DNA from: an uncultured Draconibacterium sp.
GTDB lineage: Bacteria > Bacteroidota > Bacteroidia > Bacteroidales > Prolixibacteraceae
Reading direction: 5' to 3'
Assembly (NCBI RefSeq): GCF_963674925.1
Contig: NZ_OY771648.1
Location: 248,001-312,000 of the forward strand
DNA: 64,000 nucleotides
The position numbers were made by a program, and so were the translations under genes. Of this stretch, positions 26,758-36,394 are shown piece by piece. The notes beneath the pieces are model-generated. The model saw only the letters and a program-made list of their open reading frames with translations, had not been told where the DNA came from and searched no databases. How positions within the stretch are numbered: the stretch's first letter is position 1; each line of letters starts with the position of its first letter.

Positions 26758-28314
26758 ATGAAACGATTACTATTCGCTATATTACTGATATTAGGAATCA
26801 CTAGTTTGGTATCCTCGTGCTATGAAGACAGTGGAAACTACGATTATACCGACATTGATGAATTAAAAATTGATACAACCGGTGTTAGCCAGTCAAGCAA
26901 TTATTTTACAGTTAATTTAGGAGACACGATTATTGTAAATCCAACGATAAATTATGCATATCCTGAGAATTTAAGTTACACCTGGTTGTTAATGCCTTTC
27001 CCTTATGATACAGAGACTGTGGGTAATACTACCCAATACCCAGTTCCCGATACCATTGGCAGAAGTGTTGATTTAAACTGGATTGTAAATGTTGAGCTTG
27101 GATCCTATCGTTATTACCTCGAAGTAAAAGACACTGTGTTAGGCTTATCTGATAATATTTATCCAAATGTTTCAAATTATCTGAATGTGGTCGCGGCCAA
27201 TTCGTTTTATGCTCTAATGTGTTTAAGTGAGTACGATGGCAACACCGATATCGACATATATTACACGCCCTTAGCACTTATTTTTAGTGGCGAAACACAA
27301 ATGCATTTTTACAGCGAAAAATCAGGAAGTATGATTCCTGGGTCTCCCAATTCTCTGGGATATTGCAGTAAGGGGTACTATTACGCCTTTACCAACCAGG
27401 AAGGACGCCGTTTGGACGAAAATGATTACCTGACAATGGCGAATTTTGATGAGATGTTTTATTCATCTCCAGCACTAGATATGCAGAGATATGATTATGT
27501 AAGTAATCAGGAATTGCTTATTAACGATGGGAAATTGCATGTTATCAACAATGCACAGAGCAACGATCGCAAATTTTCAGCTGCAATTTCAGGCGATTAT
27601 ACAGCTTATCCTTTTATTTCGCGTAAAAATCCATATGGTACTCCTTCGCCCATAGCGTGTGTGATATTTGATGAAAAGAGCAAATCATTTCTGCGTTACT
27701 ATTCAGGAAGTACAAGCTTTAGCAAATACCCGGCTGGCAGTGGAGAAGCTTTTGTTGATGCCAATAACTTGCCATCAATTCCCCTTGCAATCTTCAGTTA
27801 TGACAGACAGAAAACCGGGGTAGTACTAAGAGATGAAAACGGAAAAATAGCCTTATGGCTTTATGACTTAATGGCCGAAGACGATAGTGATTTGTCGGGC
27901 AACGGATCCCGTTCTAAAATAGACCTATCGAACTGCGAAGACATCGAAAATGCCACTATGTTTTATGCTGAAACTTCAGGGAGTTCATTCCATTACGCAA
28001 CGGATAAAGCAATTTACGGTTTTTCAATAACCTCAGGAGAAACAACGGCAAACAAGGTTTATGATCTGCCCGAAGGAGATGAAGTAACCTGCATGTATAG
28101 TATTCCTGCAGCTGGTTTCCCAACGGGTGGCCGTGTTTATTGGTTTGCAACCTGGAACGAAGCGACAAAAAACGGGAAAATTGTTGAAAGTGAGATAGAT
28201 CCCTACAGCGGCAGGCTCGATTGGTTTTGGGGGCAGATGTTTGGTTTGGAAGGCCCAAATCCATCCGTTACTGAAGGATTCGGGAAAATTGCAAGTATGA
28301 AAGTTGGAATCTGA
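26758..28314 (+). CDS. PKD-like family lipoprotein
   Basis: This 518-residue lipoprotein has its start chosen at ATG 26758 (MKRLLFAILLILG); the ATG at 26734 adds eight residues and is less likely. A lipobox LVSSC precedes YEDSGNYDYTDIDE. The N-terminal PKD-like beta-sandwich (YPENLSYTWLLMP) is followed by a beta-propeller-like body. This family goes with DUF4843 in Bacteroidota operons. It is likely surface-exposed and substrate-binding. It lies 20 nt before the TlpA-like gene. Confidence 0.8.
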   Translation: MKRLLFAILLILGITSLVSSCYEDSGNYDYTDIDELKIDTTGVSQSSNYFTVNLGDTIIVNPTINYAYPENLSYTWLLMPFPYDTETVGNTTQYPVPDTIGRSVDLNWIVNVELGSYRYYLEVKDTVLGLSDNIYPNVSNYLNVVAANSFYALMCLSEYDGNTDIDIYYTPLALIFSGETQMHFYSEKSGSMIPGSPNSLGYCSKGYYYAFTNQEGRRLDENDYLTMANFDEMFYSSPALDMQRYDYVSNQELLINDGKLHVINNAQSNDRKFSAAISGDYTAYPFISRKNPYGTPSPIACVIFDEKSKSFLRYYSGSTSFSKYPAGSGEAFVDANNLPSIPLAIFSYDRQKTGVVLRDENGKIALWLYDLMAEDDSDLSGNGSRSKIDLSNCEDIENATMFYAETSGSSFHYATDKAIYGFSITSGETTANKVYDLPEGDEVTCMYSIPAAGFPTGGRVYWFATWNEATKNGKIVESEIDPYSGRLDWFWGQMFGLEGPNPSVTEGFGKIASMKVGI

Positions 28315-28334
28315 TTTGTAAATGCTATTAAAAT

Positions 28335-29495
28335 ATGAAAAAAATATTGCTAGGAATTACCGTACTACTCGTACTAATTAATGTTGGATGTAGTGAGGGA
28401 TTTAAAATAAAAGGCGAGTTGACAGGTGCTGCTGATGGCACCAAAATAGCACTGGTTCCTTTTGCCAGTTATGATGTAAAACCTGAAGCTGAAACGACTA
28501 TTGAAAACGGGAAATTCAGTTTTGCAGGAGAGCTTCCTGAACCACGTTTATATTACCTGGTATTAGGAGACAAACAAGCTTATTTCCAGGTTATGCTTGA
28601 AAATTCAACTATAACTGTAACCGGCGAAGTGGAAGAAAGTACAGGAAAAGAAGAGAGCCCGGTATTGAAATTCATAAACATGGAGGTAAATGGTTCCGAC
28701 AGTGATGATTATTTCAAAAGCCAGATGGCCGTTCGCCAGGGGTTAAATAAAATGTACGATGATAAAAATGAGCGGTTTGCCGATATTCAAGCGAAACTTC
28801 ATAAAGCGAGAGTTGAAAAAAATCAGTCTAAACTAGATTCTTTGCAGAATACGCAGGAATATAAAGAAATGGATCTCACAGAGAAAGCATTTTTTGGTGA
28901 AGTAGAAAAACGCTACAACGCGGTATTTGAAGCCAATAAAGAGACTTTTTGGGGACCGTTGATGATGTTGAACCTGTATTCTTATCTTACTCCTGATGCA
29001 CGTCCGACTTTTGAAAACATGTCAGAAGAAGCACGCGAGAGCTACTATGGTAAAATGGTTGCCGAAGGTTTATATCCGGCCAACCGCACAGGAGAAAAAG
29101 TTCCTGATTTTACCACCACTGATGCCAACGGAAAAGAAGTGAACCTGGATGATCTTATTAAGGACAAAAAAGTAATCCTGATTGATTTTTGGGCATCGTG
29201 GTGTGCGCCTTGCCGTAAAGAACTTCCCAATGTAAAAGCCAATTACGACAAGTATGCAGCAAAAGGTTTTGAAGTTATTGGTTTTTCAATCGATAAAGAC
29301 CCAAAAGCATGGAAAAAAGCAGTAAGCGATGAAAACTTAGAATGGCCAAATTTTAACGATTTGGATATTTCCACTTTGTATAAAATAAAAGCCGTTCCTA
29401 CCACTTACCTTATAGATAACCAGGGGCGGTTAATTGCTGAAAATATTCGTGGCGAAGAATTGGGCAAAAAGTTAGAAGAACTTCTTGGAAATTAA
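28335..29495 (+). CDS. TlpA-like thiol-disulfide lipoprotein with DUF4369
   Basis: This 386-residue lipoprotein has signal and lipobox ending at C19 (LINVGCSEGF). The N-terminal beta-domain (about 20-115, DUF4369: FKIKGELTGAADGTKIALVP) is followed by a helical linker (120-245) and a C-terminal thioredoxin fold (about 253-386) with WASWCAPCRKELP, redox cysteines C290 and C293, and cis-Pro region AVPTTYLID. It should reduce or exchange disulfides in the periplasm. As the last gene of the SusC/D operon it suggests that the imported material carries disulfides or that the transporter needs redox upkeep. A hairpin terminator follows. Confidence 0.92.
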   Translation: MKKILLGITVLLVLINVGCSEGFKIKGELTGAADGTKIALVPFASYDVKPEAETTIENGKFSFAGELPEPRLYYLVLGDKQAYFQVMLENSTITVTGEVEESTGKEESPVLKFINMEVNGSDSDDYFKSQMAVRQGLNKMYDDKNERFADIQAKLHKARVEKNQSKLDSLQNTQEYKEMDLTEKAFFGEVEKRYNAVFEANKETFWGPLMMLNLYSYLTPDARPTFENMSEEARESYYGKMVAEGLYPANRTGEKVPDFTTTDANGKEVNLDDLIKDKKVILIDFWASWCAPCRKELPNVKANYDKYAAKGFEVIGFSIDKDPKAWKKAVSDENLEWPNFNDLDISTLYKIKAVPTTYLIDNQGRLIAENIRGEELGKKLEELLGN

Positions 29496-29520
29496 AACAA
29501 ACGATTTCAACAACTGATAA

Positions 29521-29559
29521 ATCAACCGGCAGCATTACAAGTTAATGCTGCCTGTTGAT
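29521..29559 (+). terminator. Hairpin terminator of the ECF/SusCD operon
   Basis: GGCAGCATTA (29528-29537) pairs with TAATGCTGCC (29543-29552), extended by ATCAAC/GTTGAT on the outside: a 16-bp near-perfect stem followed by a short T-rich stretch. The T-run is weak, but position fits the operon end. The rest of the 29496-29766 gap shows no gene. Confidence 0.6.
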
Positions 29560-29766
29560 TTCTTATATCAATTCGTTACTTATAGTAATCATACGAAACT
29601 TGAGATGGGTGCCGCACTGATCTGATTTGATAACAGAGCTTGTGCGTATCATACGGATTTGCCTCAATATGATGGCATTTTATTCATAAAAATGTGATAT
29701 CAGATTGCACTTTATGAAGACAACGGGATTTCAATCAGGTAGAAAGAAATTAGGATAAATATTAAA

Positions 29767-31053
29767 ATGTTAAAAACAGAATATTCAGATCTATTAGACT
29801 TACTGCATAAAGAAGTAGTACCTGCAATTGGTTGTACTGAGCCAACTGCTGTTGCTTTGGCCATTTCAAAAGCGAAAGAAGTTATTGACGAAAAAATTAT
29901 CCGCTGCGAGGTTTATTTAAGTTCCAATATCATCAAGAATTCAATGGGGGTTGGAATTCCCGGAACCGGAATGATTGGTTTGCCAATTGCAATTGCACTG
30001 GGGGTTATTGTAGGGAAATCGGAATACGGGCTTGAGGTATTAAAAGACTTGAACCCTGAAAAACTGGAAGAAGCCAAACAATTTGTCGACAGCAAACAAA
30101 TCTTTGTCCATTTGAAAGAGGATGCCCCCGATAAATTGTATATCGAAGCTTGTTGTATTAGTAAAAACAAGAAATCGAAAGTGATTATTTGTGGTACGCA
30201 CACCCACATTGCCTATGTTGAAGCCAATGATACAGTTCTTCTTGATGAACTGTCGGCGAATAACCAGCAACAAACGGATACAGATCAGGTGGAGCTGAAT
30301 TTCAATAAAATATATGATTTTGCAACAAGCGCGCCTTTGGAAGACCTGGAATTCATTCAGCAGGCAGCTGTATTAAACAAATTGGCAGCTGATGAATCTT
30401 CAAACGGAATCTTCGGGCATTCGGTTGCACGGGTTATTCAAAGTAAATCATATTTAAATATCATGGGCGACAGCGTTTACAATAAACTGGTGGCAGTAAC
30501 TGCAGCCGCCTGCGATGTTCGAATGGCGGGTGCCATGATTCCGGTAATGAGTAATTCAGGAAGCGGAAACCAAGGGATTACAGCAACATTGCCAGTTGTG
30601 GTTTTTGCCGAGGAATTGAATAAACCCAAAAGTCAGTTAATTCGGGCTCTGACCTTAAGCCATTTAATGGTAATTTACATTAAACGGGGTTTGGGGCGTT
30701 TATCCGGGCTTTGCGGAGTAACAGTGGCCGGAATTGGAGCAGCATGCGGTATAACTCATTTAATGGGCGGAAGCAGAGAGCAGGTTGCTTTTTCAATTAA
30801 GAACATGATTGGTAACATTGCCGGTGTTATTTGCGATGGTGCTAAACCAAGTTGTGCGCTTAAAGTATCGAATGCTGCATCATCAGCAACATTCTCGGCT
30901 ATGATGGCGATGGATAATAAAGTTATAAGTTCATTGGAGGGGATTGCTGACGAAGATGTTGATAAAACCATAAATAACCTGAATGCTATTGGTTCTGATG
31001 GTATGACCGAAACTGACAAAATGGTACTCAATATTATGCTCAATAAAAATTAA
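29767..31053 (+). CDS. cyuA: L-cysteine desulfidase, UPF0597/CyuA (YhaM) family
   Basis: This 428-residue cytoplasmic enzyme resembles Escherichia coli YhaM/CyuA and archaeal cysteine desulfidase, which break cysteine into pyruvate, ammonia and sulfide using a 4Fe-4S cluster. Visible hallmarks are VPAIGCTEPTAVALA at the N-terminus (C23), SNSGSGNQGITATLPVV (about 258-274), GLCGVTVAGIGAACGITHLMGG and CDGAKPSCALKV with several conserved Cys that can hold the cluster. Length is right for the family. It follows the SusCD/TlpA operon after 271 nt and may share its physiology (peptide or cysteine use), but it probably has its own promoter. Confidence 0.85.
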   Translation: MLKTEYSDLLDLLHKEVVPAIGCTEPTAVALAISKAKEVIDEKIIRCEVYLSSNIIKNSMGVGIPGTGMIGLPIAIALGVIVGKSEYGLEVLKDLNPEKLEEAKQFVDSKQIFVHLKEDAPDKLYIEACCISKNKKSKVIICGTHTHIAYVEANDTVLLDELSANNQQQTDTDQVELNFNKIYDFATSAPLEDLEFIQQAAVLNKLAADESSNGIFGHSVARVIQSKSYLNIMGDSVYNKLVAVTAAACDVRMAGAMIPVMSNSGSGNQGITATLPVVVFAEELNKPKSQLIRALTLSHLMVIYIKRGLGRLSGLCGVTVAGIGAACGITHLMGGSREQVAFSIKNMIGNIAGVICDGAKPSCALKVSNAASSATFSAMMAMDNKVISSLEGIADEDVDKTINNLNAIGSDGMTETDKMVLNIMLNKN

Positions 31054-31091
31054 AACTGCAGACTGGATCTATTAAAGAAAATCTTGTTCTC

Positions 31092-31430
31092 ATGTATTAT
31101 TTTAATTCTCGCATTTAAAGCAAGTTAACAGATAGTGGAATCGGTAAATATGGACGCTATTCGCAAAACAAAATTTCAGATACAGAATATGACCTGTTAC
31201 TGATTGCAAAACCTGATGGAGGCTGGCACCTTTATGATACAGAATTCCCAGATGAGGGACCAACTCAAACCTCATTTTATTTTGAGAAAATGGAAAATAC
31301 TGAATTATCAGGTGATGTTGCCAGTAAAGAAGCTATCGACAAGTTTGATCCTTGATTTCAGCTTGAAGTAAAATTCGATGAATCGAACCTAAACTTTTTA
31401 AATCACAGATTCACAAACAAGCATGATTAA
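31092..31430 (+). pseudogene. Decayed small ORF, unknown
   Basis: A single frame from ATG 31092 reads MYYFNSRI, a TAA at 31116-31118, then 78 readable codons (GIGKYGRYSQNKISDTEYD, LLLIAKPDGGWHLYDTEFP) to a TGA at 31353-31355, then 24 more codons (FQLEVKFDESNLNF) to TAA 31428-31430. The residue usage is protein-like across both stops, so a former gene with two nonsense changes is likely. The family is not recognised. The gap 31431-31723 beyond it shows nothing clear. Confidence 0.5.
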
Positions 31431-31723
31431 AAAATTTAGGTGAGAGCGGAGCGGTTACATCCGTTGTCAAATTTTAAAGTAATTTATTGGAAACTTGAAA
31501 ATTTTAAACGGATGAAACAAAGGTAAAAACTAAGACGATCATATCAGCGGAAGACCCCATGACTTTGTATACACGGATTCTGCTGAATTGATTTCCATCC
31601 TTAAGTCCCCTTATTAACTCAATTTTTTCCCAACAAATCTTTTCATCTCCATTTACTCAGCATGCTCCCGAACTAACTTTTCCCAGATAGTATCCGCTTG
31701 TATTTTCCCGGTATTGAAAACGA

Positions 31724-31767
31724 AAAAATGCGTCATAAACAAACAGTTTTGTTTCTGACGCATTTTT
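31724..31767. terminator. Bidirectional terminator between convergent cyuA region and the PUL
   Basis: AAAAATGCGTCA (31724-31735) pairs with TGACGCATTTTT (31756-31767), with an inner AAACAAA/TTTGTTT stem. The stem is long, flanked by A-rich and T-rich ends, and suits both strands. It lies 150 nt past the last minus-strand gene at 31920. Confidence 0.8.
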
Positions 31768-31919
31768 AATGTTCGTGCAAGTTCCAACTGAACAACGACT
31801 GATATTTTTCCTCCGTCCATTTTACATACCCTACCAGGAAGAAAAAACTTAAAATAATGATTTACGCAACTATAGCCATTTTTTCAATATTTTAAGACCT
31901 ATGTACTTCAATCAATAGT

Positions 31920-32876
31920 TCACTTTTCAGAATTCACGGCTTCTGTAAACCCATTTTGATTAAGCCATTTACAGCAGGCTTCAGGCCACATAGATTGAGT
32001 GCTTCTGCCGGGAGCCATCCCATAACCGTGTCCTCCCGATTCGTAAATATGAAGTTCGCAGGGTACATGGTGTTTCTTCATAGCTAATGCATATTCAATA
32101 CTGTTTTGAACCGGAACAACATCGTCATCCAACGAGTGAACTACAAATGCCGGCGGGGTTTGCGCATTTACCTGCAGCTCGTTTGAAAAATGCGTCACCT
32201 GTTCCGGCGAAGGATTGTTGCCAAGCAAATTCACCCGCGAACCCCAATGGGTAATTGTCGAATCCATCGAGATGACCGGATAGATCAGCAAGGAAAAATC
32301 GGGACGGGCGCTGATTGAATCTACAGGGGTATATACCTTCTCATTATAATGCGTTGAAATTGTGGATGCAACGTGTCCCCCCGCAGAAAAACCCATAATA
32401 CCAATCTTTTCAGGATTAATCCCCCACTCCTTTGCATGGCGGCGAACAAGGCGTATTGCTCGTTGTCCATCCTGCAGGGGGCCGATTGATTTGTCTTCCA
32501 TGATGGCATCGTCAGGCTGACGGTAGGTTAATACGAAAGCGGTTATACCCACGCTGTTAAACCATTGAGCCACCTGTAAGCCTTCATGCCGGATTGCCAA
32601 TCCTGAATAGCCGCCTCCCGGACAAATAACCACTGTCGTACCCGTTGCCTTTTCCGCCGGAGCAGGATAAAAATAGAGGTCGGAATTGTCAATAGAATGT
32701 TTATCGACCCAACCTGCAGTTGTATCCACATTCTGCTTAAATTCATCACTTTGAGTGGCTCCGGGAGCCTTTCCATTCCAAAGGTCAATTACCTGAACTT
32801 GCGCCGAAAGGCTGCCGATTGTGGCAACTACGCACATCAATGCCACAACTAATTTTTTAAAAACTAACATTCTCAT
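31920..32876 (-). CDS. Secreted alpha/beta-hydrolase, carbohydrate acetylesterase-like
   Basis: This 318-residue protein has a signal peptide (LMCVVATIGSLSAQ, cleavage near 25). The oxyanion-hole segment VVICPGGGYSGLA is followed by the nucleophile elbow GFSAGG with S164, then the acid in VHSLDDDVVP and H in SGGHGYG. This is the esterase/lipase fold typical of acetyl-xylan- or feruloyl-esterase-like enzymes in PULs. It probably removes acetyl groups from the PUL's glycan (inference). It overlaps the upstream GH2 gene by 4 nt (ATGA) and is the last gene of the locus; a strong terminator follows. Confidence 0.88.
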   Translation of the reverse strand: MRMLVFKKLVVALMCVVATIGSLSAQVQVIDLWNGKAPGATQSDEFKQNVDTTAGWVDKHSIDNSDLYFYPAPAEKATGTTVVICPGGGYSGLAIRHEGLQVAQWFNSVGITAFVLTYRQPDDAIMEDKSIGPLQDGQRAIRLVRRHAKEWGINPEKIGIMGFSAGGHVASTISTHYNEKVYTPVDSISARPDFSLLIYPVISMDSTITHWGSRVNLLGNNPSPEQVTHFSNELQVNAQTPPAFVVHSLDDDVVPVQNSIEYALAMKKHHVPCELHIYESGGHGYGMAPGRSTQSMWPEACCKWLNQNGFTEAVNSEK

Positions 32877-34672
32877 TTTGTTTTATAATATTCATTCATA
32901 ATATACCATGCTTTTTTCATCTCTCCATTTTCCGATATCAAGCCTTTCCGGTTGTAGCCGTTCTGATACAGCTGGTTCATCCGTCCCAACGACCGGTAGT
33001 CGAACAACAACCACGGGCACACTCCACACAAATTGGGGATGGTGTTAAACATTTCGATCTGATCTTTATAAATATTCGCCTGATATTCTTCTGTCCAATA
33101 AGCGGCCTCGTCAGTCGGACCATCGCTACCATATAATGCCTCGCCGCCAAATTCAGAAATAAAAACCGGTTTGTCGGGGAATGCTATATTCCATTGTGTT
33201 TCCGATGGCTTGCCCTGCCATGGAATGTACCACCCGATATATTCATTGAGAGCAATCAAATCGGAATAATTATAGAGTGGATCCCACACCTTAAATGTGT
33301 TGTTGTTGTTGTAGCTCTGCGTGTTTGTCACGTGTACAATTAAGCGGGTGGAATCCAATGCCCGGCATTTCTGTGTAAGCTCAATCAGGGATTCGTTGCG
33401 GTTTGGTGTTCCGGGATAAGTCTCGTTTGAAAGGCTCCAAACAGCAACCCCACAACGGTTTTTGTCGCGGCGAACCATTTCGTTAAGCATAGTCTCCAGT
33501 TTTTGAGGAACAAGGCTATCCGAGAACTGAATATGTTGATAAACGGGTAATTCATCCCCAACCATAATTCCCATTTGTTCGGCCAGTCGAACCATATTTT
33601 CACTGTGAGGATAATGAGCCAGCCGTACCAGGTTACATCCCAATTCTTCAGCGGCACTCAACAAAATTTCAGCATCCTCTGTTGAATAAGCTCTTGCAGC
33701 TTTTGTAGGGTTTTCCTCGTGTATATTTACCGCCTTAATAAAAAATGGCTGTTTGTTCAGTAACACTTGACTTCCCTTTACTTCAATGCTTCTGAAACCA
33801 ATTTCGTCGGCAACATTATCGGTTTCAGCCTCAACTACGACTTTGTAAAGTTTGGGATTTTCGGGCGACCAAAGCTTAAATGCCGACTTGAATTTAAGCC
33901 CCGCCAAACCGGTCTCATCGGCTTTTGTGTGATATTCCAGTTTTAGTTCAGGAATTTTAACCACCACATTTTGCTTAAGCTTATTCCCGTTCAACTTAAC
34001 CCATCCCAACACCGTATTCAAACTCCCTTTTTTTAACTGAATGAAGTAGTCTTCAATGAACGTTTCGTTGGTTTCGATCAAATCCACATCTCGGGTAATT
34101 CCGCCATAGTTGAACCAGTCGTAGCCGTAGCCCGGTAAACCATTGCCCAAACGCTTGTTATCAACCTTAACAATAATGGTATTACTGCCGGCTTTTACTT
34201 TCCCTGTAATTTCAAATTGAAAGGGTGTAAAACCGCCTTCGTGGCTGCCAATTTTTTCACCGTTTAAATAGATGTCAGCTAAATAGTTCACTGCTCCAAA
34301 ATGCAGGAACAATCGCTTGTCCGCCTTCAGAGTATAGTTGAATTGTTTTTTATACCAGACAGTTCCTTCTAAATAGGTTAACTCACATAGTTGGGAATTG
34401 AAATCGCCCGGCACACTAAGTTCCGGCCCGCCTTCGAACGAATATTCCACAAAATCGGTCTTTTTTTGTGGTTTCCTTTCCTGCCACACTTGCCTGTAGT
34501 CGCCAGCCCCGGCAGGGTCAAGTATCACCGTCCACTTCCCGTTTAAACTTGTTGTGTTTCTTGCCTGAACATTAATCATGGCTGTTTGGGCATCTACACT
34601 GCCTATGAAAAGAATAAAAACCCAAAAGATTGATATCCATTCCCTGATTCCTGGTTTTAAGTATTTTTTCAT
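32873..34672 (-). CDS. GH2 glycoside hydrolase, beta-glucuronidase/galactosidase-like
   Basis: This is a 599-residue secreted enzyme (signal ILFIGSVDAQ). The sugar-binding jelly roll lies at about 40-200 (GTVWYKKQFNYTL, DIYLNGEKIGSHEGGFTPFQ), the immunoglobulin-like domain at about 205-295, and a TIM barrel from about 300 with acid/base E417 in SLSNET and nucleophile E507 in ISEFGGEA. NYGGITRDVDL and the short length resemble beta-glucuronidases more than large LacZ enzymes; the exact sugar cannot be told. It is translationally coupled to the esterase downstream and follows GH29 by 55 nt. Confidence 0.88.
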   Translation of the reverse strand: MKKYLKPGIREWISIFWVFILFIGSVDAQTAMINVQARNTTSLNGKWTVILDPAGAGDYRQVWQERKPQKKTDFVEYSFEGGPELSVPGDFNSQLCELTYLEGTVWYKKQFNYTLKADKRLFLHFGAVNYLADIYLNGEKIGSHEGGFTPFQFEITGKVKAGSNTIIVKVDNKRLGNGLPGYGYDWFNYGGITRDVDLIETNETFIEDYFIQLKKGSLNTVLGWVKLNGNKLKQNVVVKIPELKLEYHTKADETGLAGLKFKSAFKLWSPENPKLYKVVVEAETDNVADEIGFRSIEVKGSQVLLNKQPFFIKAVNIHEENPTKAARAYSTEDAEILLSAAEELGCNLVRLAHYPHSENMVRLAEQMGIMVGDELPVYQHIQFSDSLVPQKLETMLNEMVRRDKNRCGVAVWSLSNETYPGTPNRNESLIELTQKCRALDSTRLIVHVTNTQSYNNNNTFKVWDPLYNYSDLIALNEYIGWYIPWQGKPSETQWNIAFPDKPVFISEFGGEALYGSDGPTDEAAYWTEEYQANIYKDQIEMFNTIPNLCGVCPWLLFDYRSLGRMNQLYQNGYNRKGLISENGEMKKAWYIMNEYYKTK

Positions 34673-34727
34673 AAAAAATGTTTGCCGGACGACTGGCCCG
34701 ATGTTTCAAATAAGTACCCTCCTGATT

Positions 34728-36275
34728 CTACCTAAACTCAACTTTGAGGACGGTTGCAATTTCATCCATGGATTCTGCGTTAGGTGTTGCTACCCTCAAT
34801 TTATTACCGCTAACCGACCATTTCAACTCAACGCCGCTTGCAACCACACTAACACGTTTGACCTCCTGGTTCGGATTTGTCTCAAATACATGTTCCAATT
34901 CGATTTCTGTATTGGGTTCAGGCAAGCCCAATAAATAAACATACAGGGTATTTCCGTCTTTCGATTTGGTGAACCGGATATCATCCTTAGTGTATTTCAT
35001 GGTAGCTGATTGTCCTCCAAAATGTCCCTTCTCAAATTCAGCTATTCCGTAGCCAAAATTTGAATGAACACGTGTATTGTAAACGGCTTCTTCGTGGTTC
35101 TTAATCCATTCACCAATGCTTATCAAAACGTCTTGCTGTTCTTGCGGAATGATGCCATTGGCCATCGGGGAAACATTTAACAGTACTACTCCCTTTTTAC
35201 TCCAAACATCAATCATATTTCGGATTATCAAATCGGCTTTTTTGTATTTCAGTCCATTGGTATAGCACCAGCTACCATCACTAATAGTTATATCGGTCAG
35301 CCAGTATTTTTCCGAAATATCCGTTTTTCCGCCCTGCTCAATATCAACCAATGCAACACTGTCAGGCAGGTCTTCCTGCTTATAAAAAGTTATCGGTTCC
35401 TGGCCCCGGCTTACTGCAGTATTATAATGATGGGCCACCATTTTTTGCCGATATTCTTCTGGGATCATATCCAACCACGAATCGAACCAAATCATATCGG
35501 GCGCATATTTGTCAACGACCTCGTTCACTTGTCCCAGCCAACGGTCATAAAACTCATCTGCGGGAATGTTGCCGTACAGGTATTTAAGTTTTTCATCTTT
35601 AGTACTGGTAATCCCATTGGGGTCGTATGCAAAATGACTATCAAAACCAACCTGACCGCTATTTGCCCAATGGGCGCTGTCGTTGGCATAACGTTGCAGG
35701 TTTCGGGCATGATGGAAGGTCGTGATCGTTTGCATATCGCGCTTTTTCAGCTCAGCGATAAGCTCTCCGGCAACATCCTTTTCAGGCCCCATATCAGCAA
35801 CATTCCAGGGATTGATATCGCTATCCCACATGGCGAAACCATCGTGATGTTGCGCAACAAGGCCGGCAAATCTGGCCCCCGCTTTTTGAAACAGATCAGC
35901 CCACTGTGCAGCATTAAAATGTTCGGCTTTGAACATGGGGATAAAATCATGATAATCAAAATCAAGTCCGTAGGTATTTACATGATGGTCGCGAATAGCA
36001 GCACCCCAGTGTCCCTCTTCAAGGTTGGTATAATACATCCATGCCGGATACCATTCGGAACTGTACGCGGGCACTGAATAAATGCCCCAATGGAAATAAA
36101 TCCCAAGTTTGGCATCTTTAAACCATTCCGGTTCAGTGTTGTGCTGAGCCAACGATTCCCAGGTTGGCTCGTAAGCATTCACATTTTGTTCGGATTTTTT
36201 GGGGGCACACATAAGCAAAGTACAGCCTATAGCAGCCAGACTTGCTATTTTTAAAGTTCTTTTAAGTTTATTCAT
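34728..36275 (-). CDS. GH29 alpha-L-fucosidase (lipoprotein)
   Basis: This 515-residue enzyme has a lipoprotein-like N-terminus (LLMCAPKKSEQ, with Cys at 18 and 23). The GH29 barrel shows WFKDAKLGIYFHWGIYSVPA, AGLVAQHHDGFAMWDSD and the nucleophile segment PDMIWFDSWLD with D265, and a C-terminal beta-sandwich follows. GH29 enzymes release alpha-linked fucose with retention. This one differs clearly from the second GH29 at 40709, so the two probably cut different linkages or act in different compartments. It lies in the middle of the enzyme operon. Confidence 0.93.
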   Translation of the reverse strand: MNKLKRTLKIASLAAIGCTLLMCAPKKSEQNVNAYEPTWESLAQHNTEPEWFKDAKLGIYFHWGIYSVPAYSSEWYPAWMYYTNLEEGHWGAAIRDHHVNTYGLDFDYHDFIPMFKAEHFNAAQWADLFQKAGARFAGLVAQHHDGFAMWDSDINPWNVADMGPEKDVAGELIAELKKRDMQTITTFHHARNLQRYANDSAHWANSGQVGFDSHFAYDPNGITSTKDEKLKYLYGNIPADEFYDRWLGQVNEVVDKYAPDMIWFDSWLDMIPEEYRQKMVAHHYNTAVSRGQEPITFYKQEDLPDSVALVDIEQGGKTDISEKYWLTDITISDGSWCYTNGLKYKKADLIIRNMIDVWSKKGVVLLNVSPMANGIIPQEQQDVLISIGEWIKNHEEAVYNTRVHSNFGYGIAEFEKGHFGGQSATMKYTKDDIRFTKSKDGNTLYVYLLGLPEPNTEIELEHVFETNPNQEVKRVSVVASGVELKWSVSGNKLRVATPNAESMDEIATVLKVEFR

Positions 36276-36394
36276 TTATTCAGTCTTTATTGGATGAACC
36301 GTTCTATTCCTTCTGTTTTAATTGAATTGAAACTGATTTACCAAACACAAACCTAAAACATTATGGTAAAACTAAATAGTTTTACGTACAGGAA

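Noticed and set aside
35427..36077. 216-codon plus-strand frame
   Set aside because: It lies wholly antisense to the GH29 gene, whose motifs are intact; codon pattern is that of a shadow frame.
36366..36385. GTAAAACT/AGTTTTAC hairpin as a terminator
   Set aside because: The stem is short and AT-rich and no T-run follows on the minus strand; kept only as a note in the GH2 entry.
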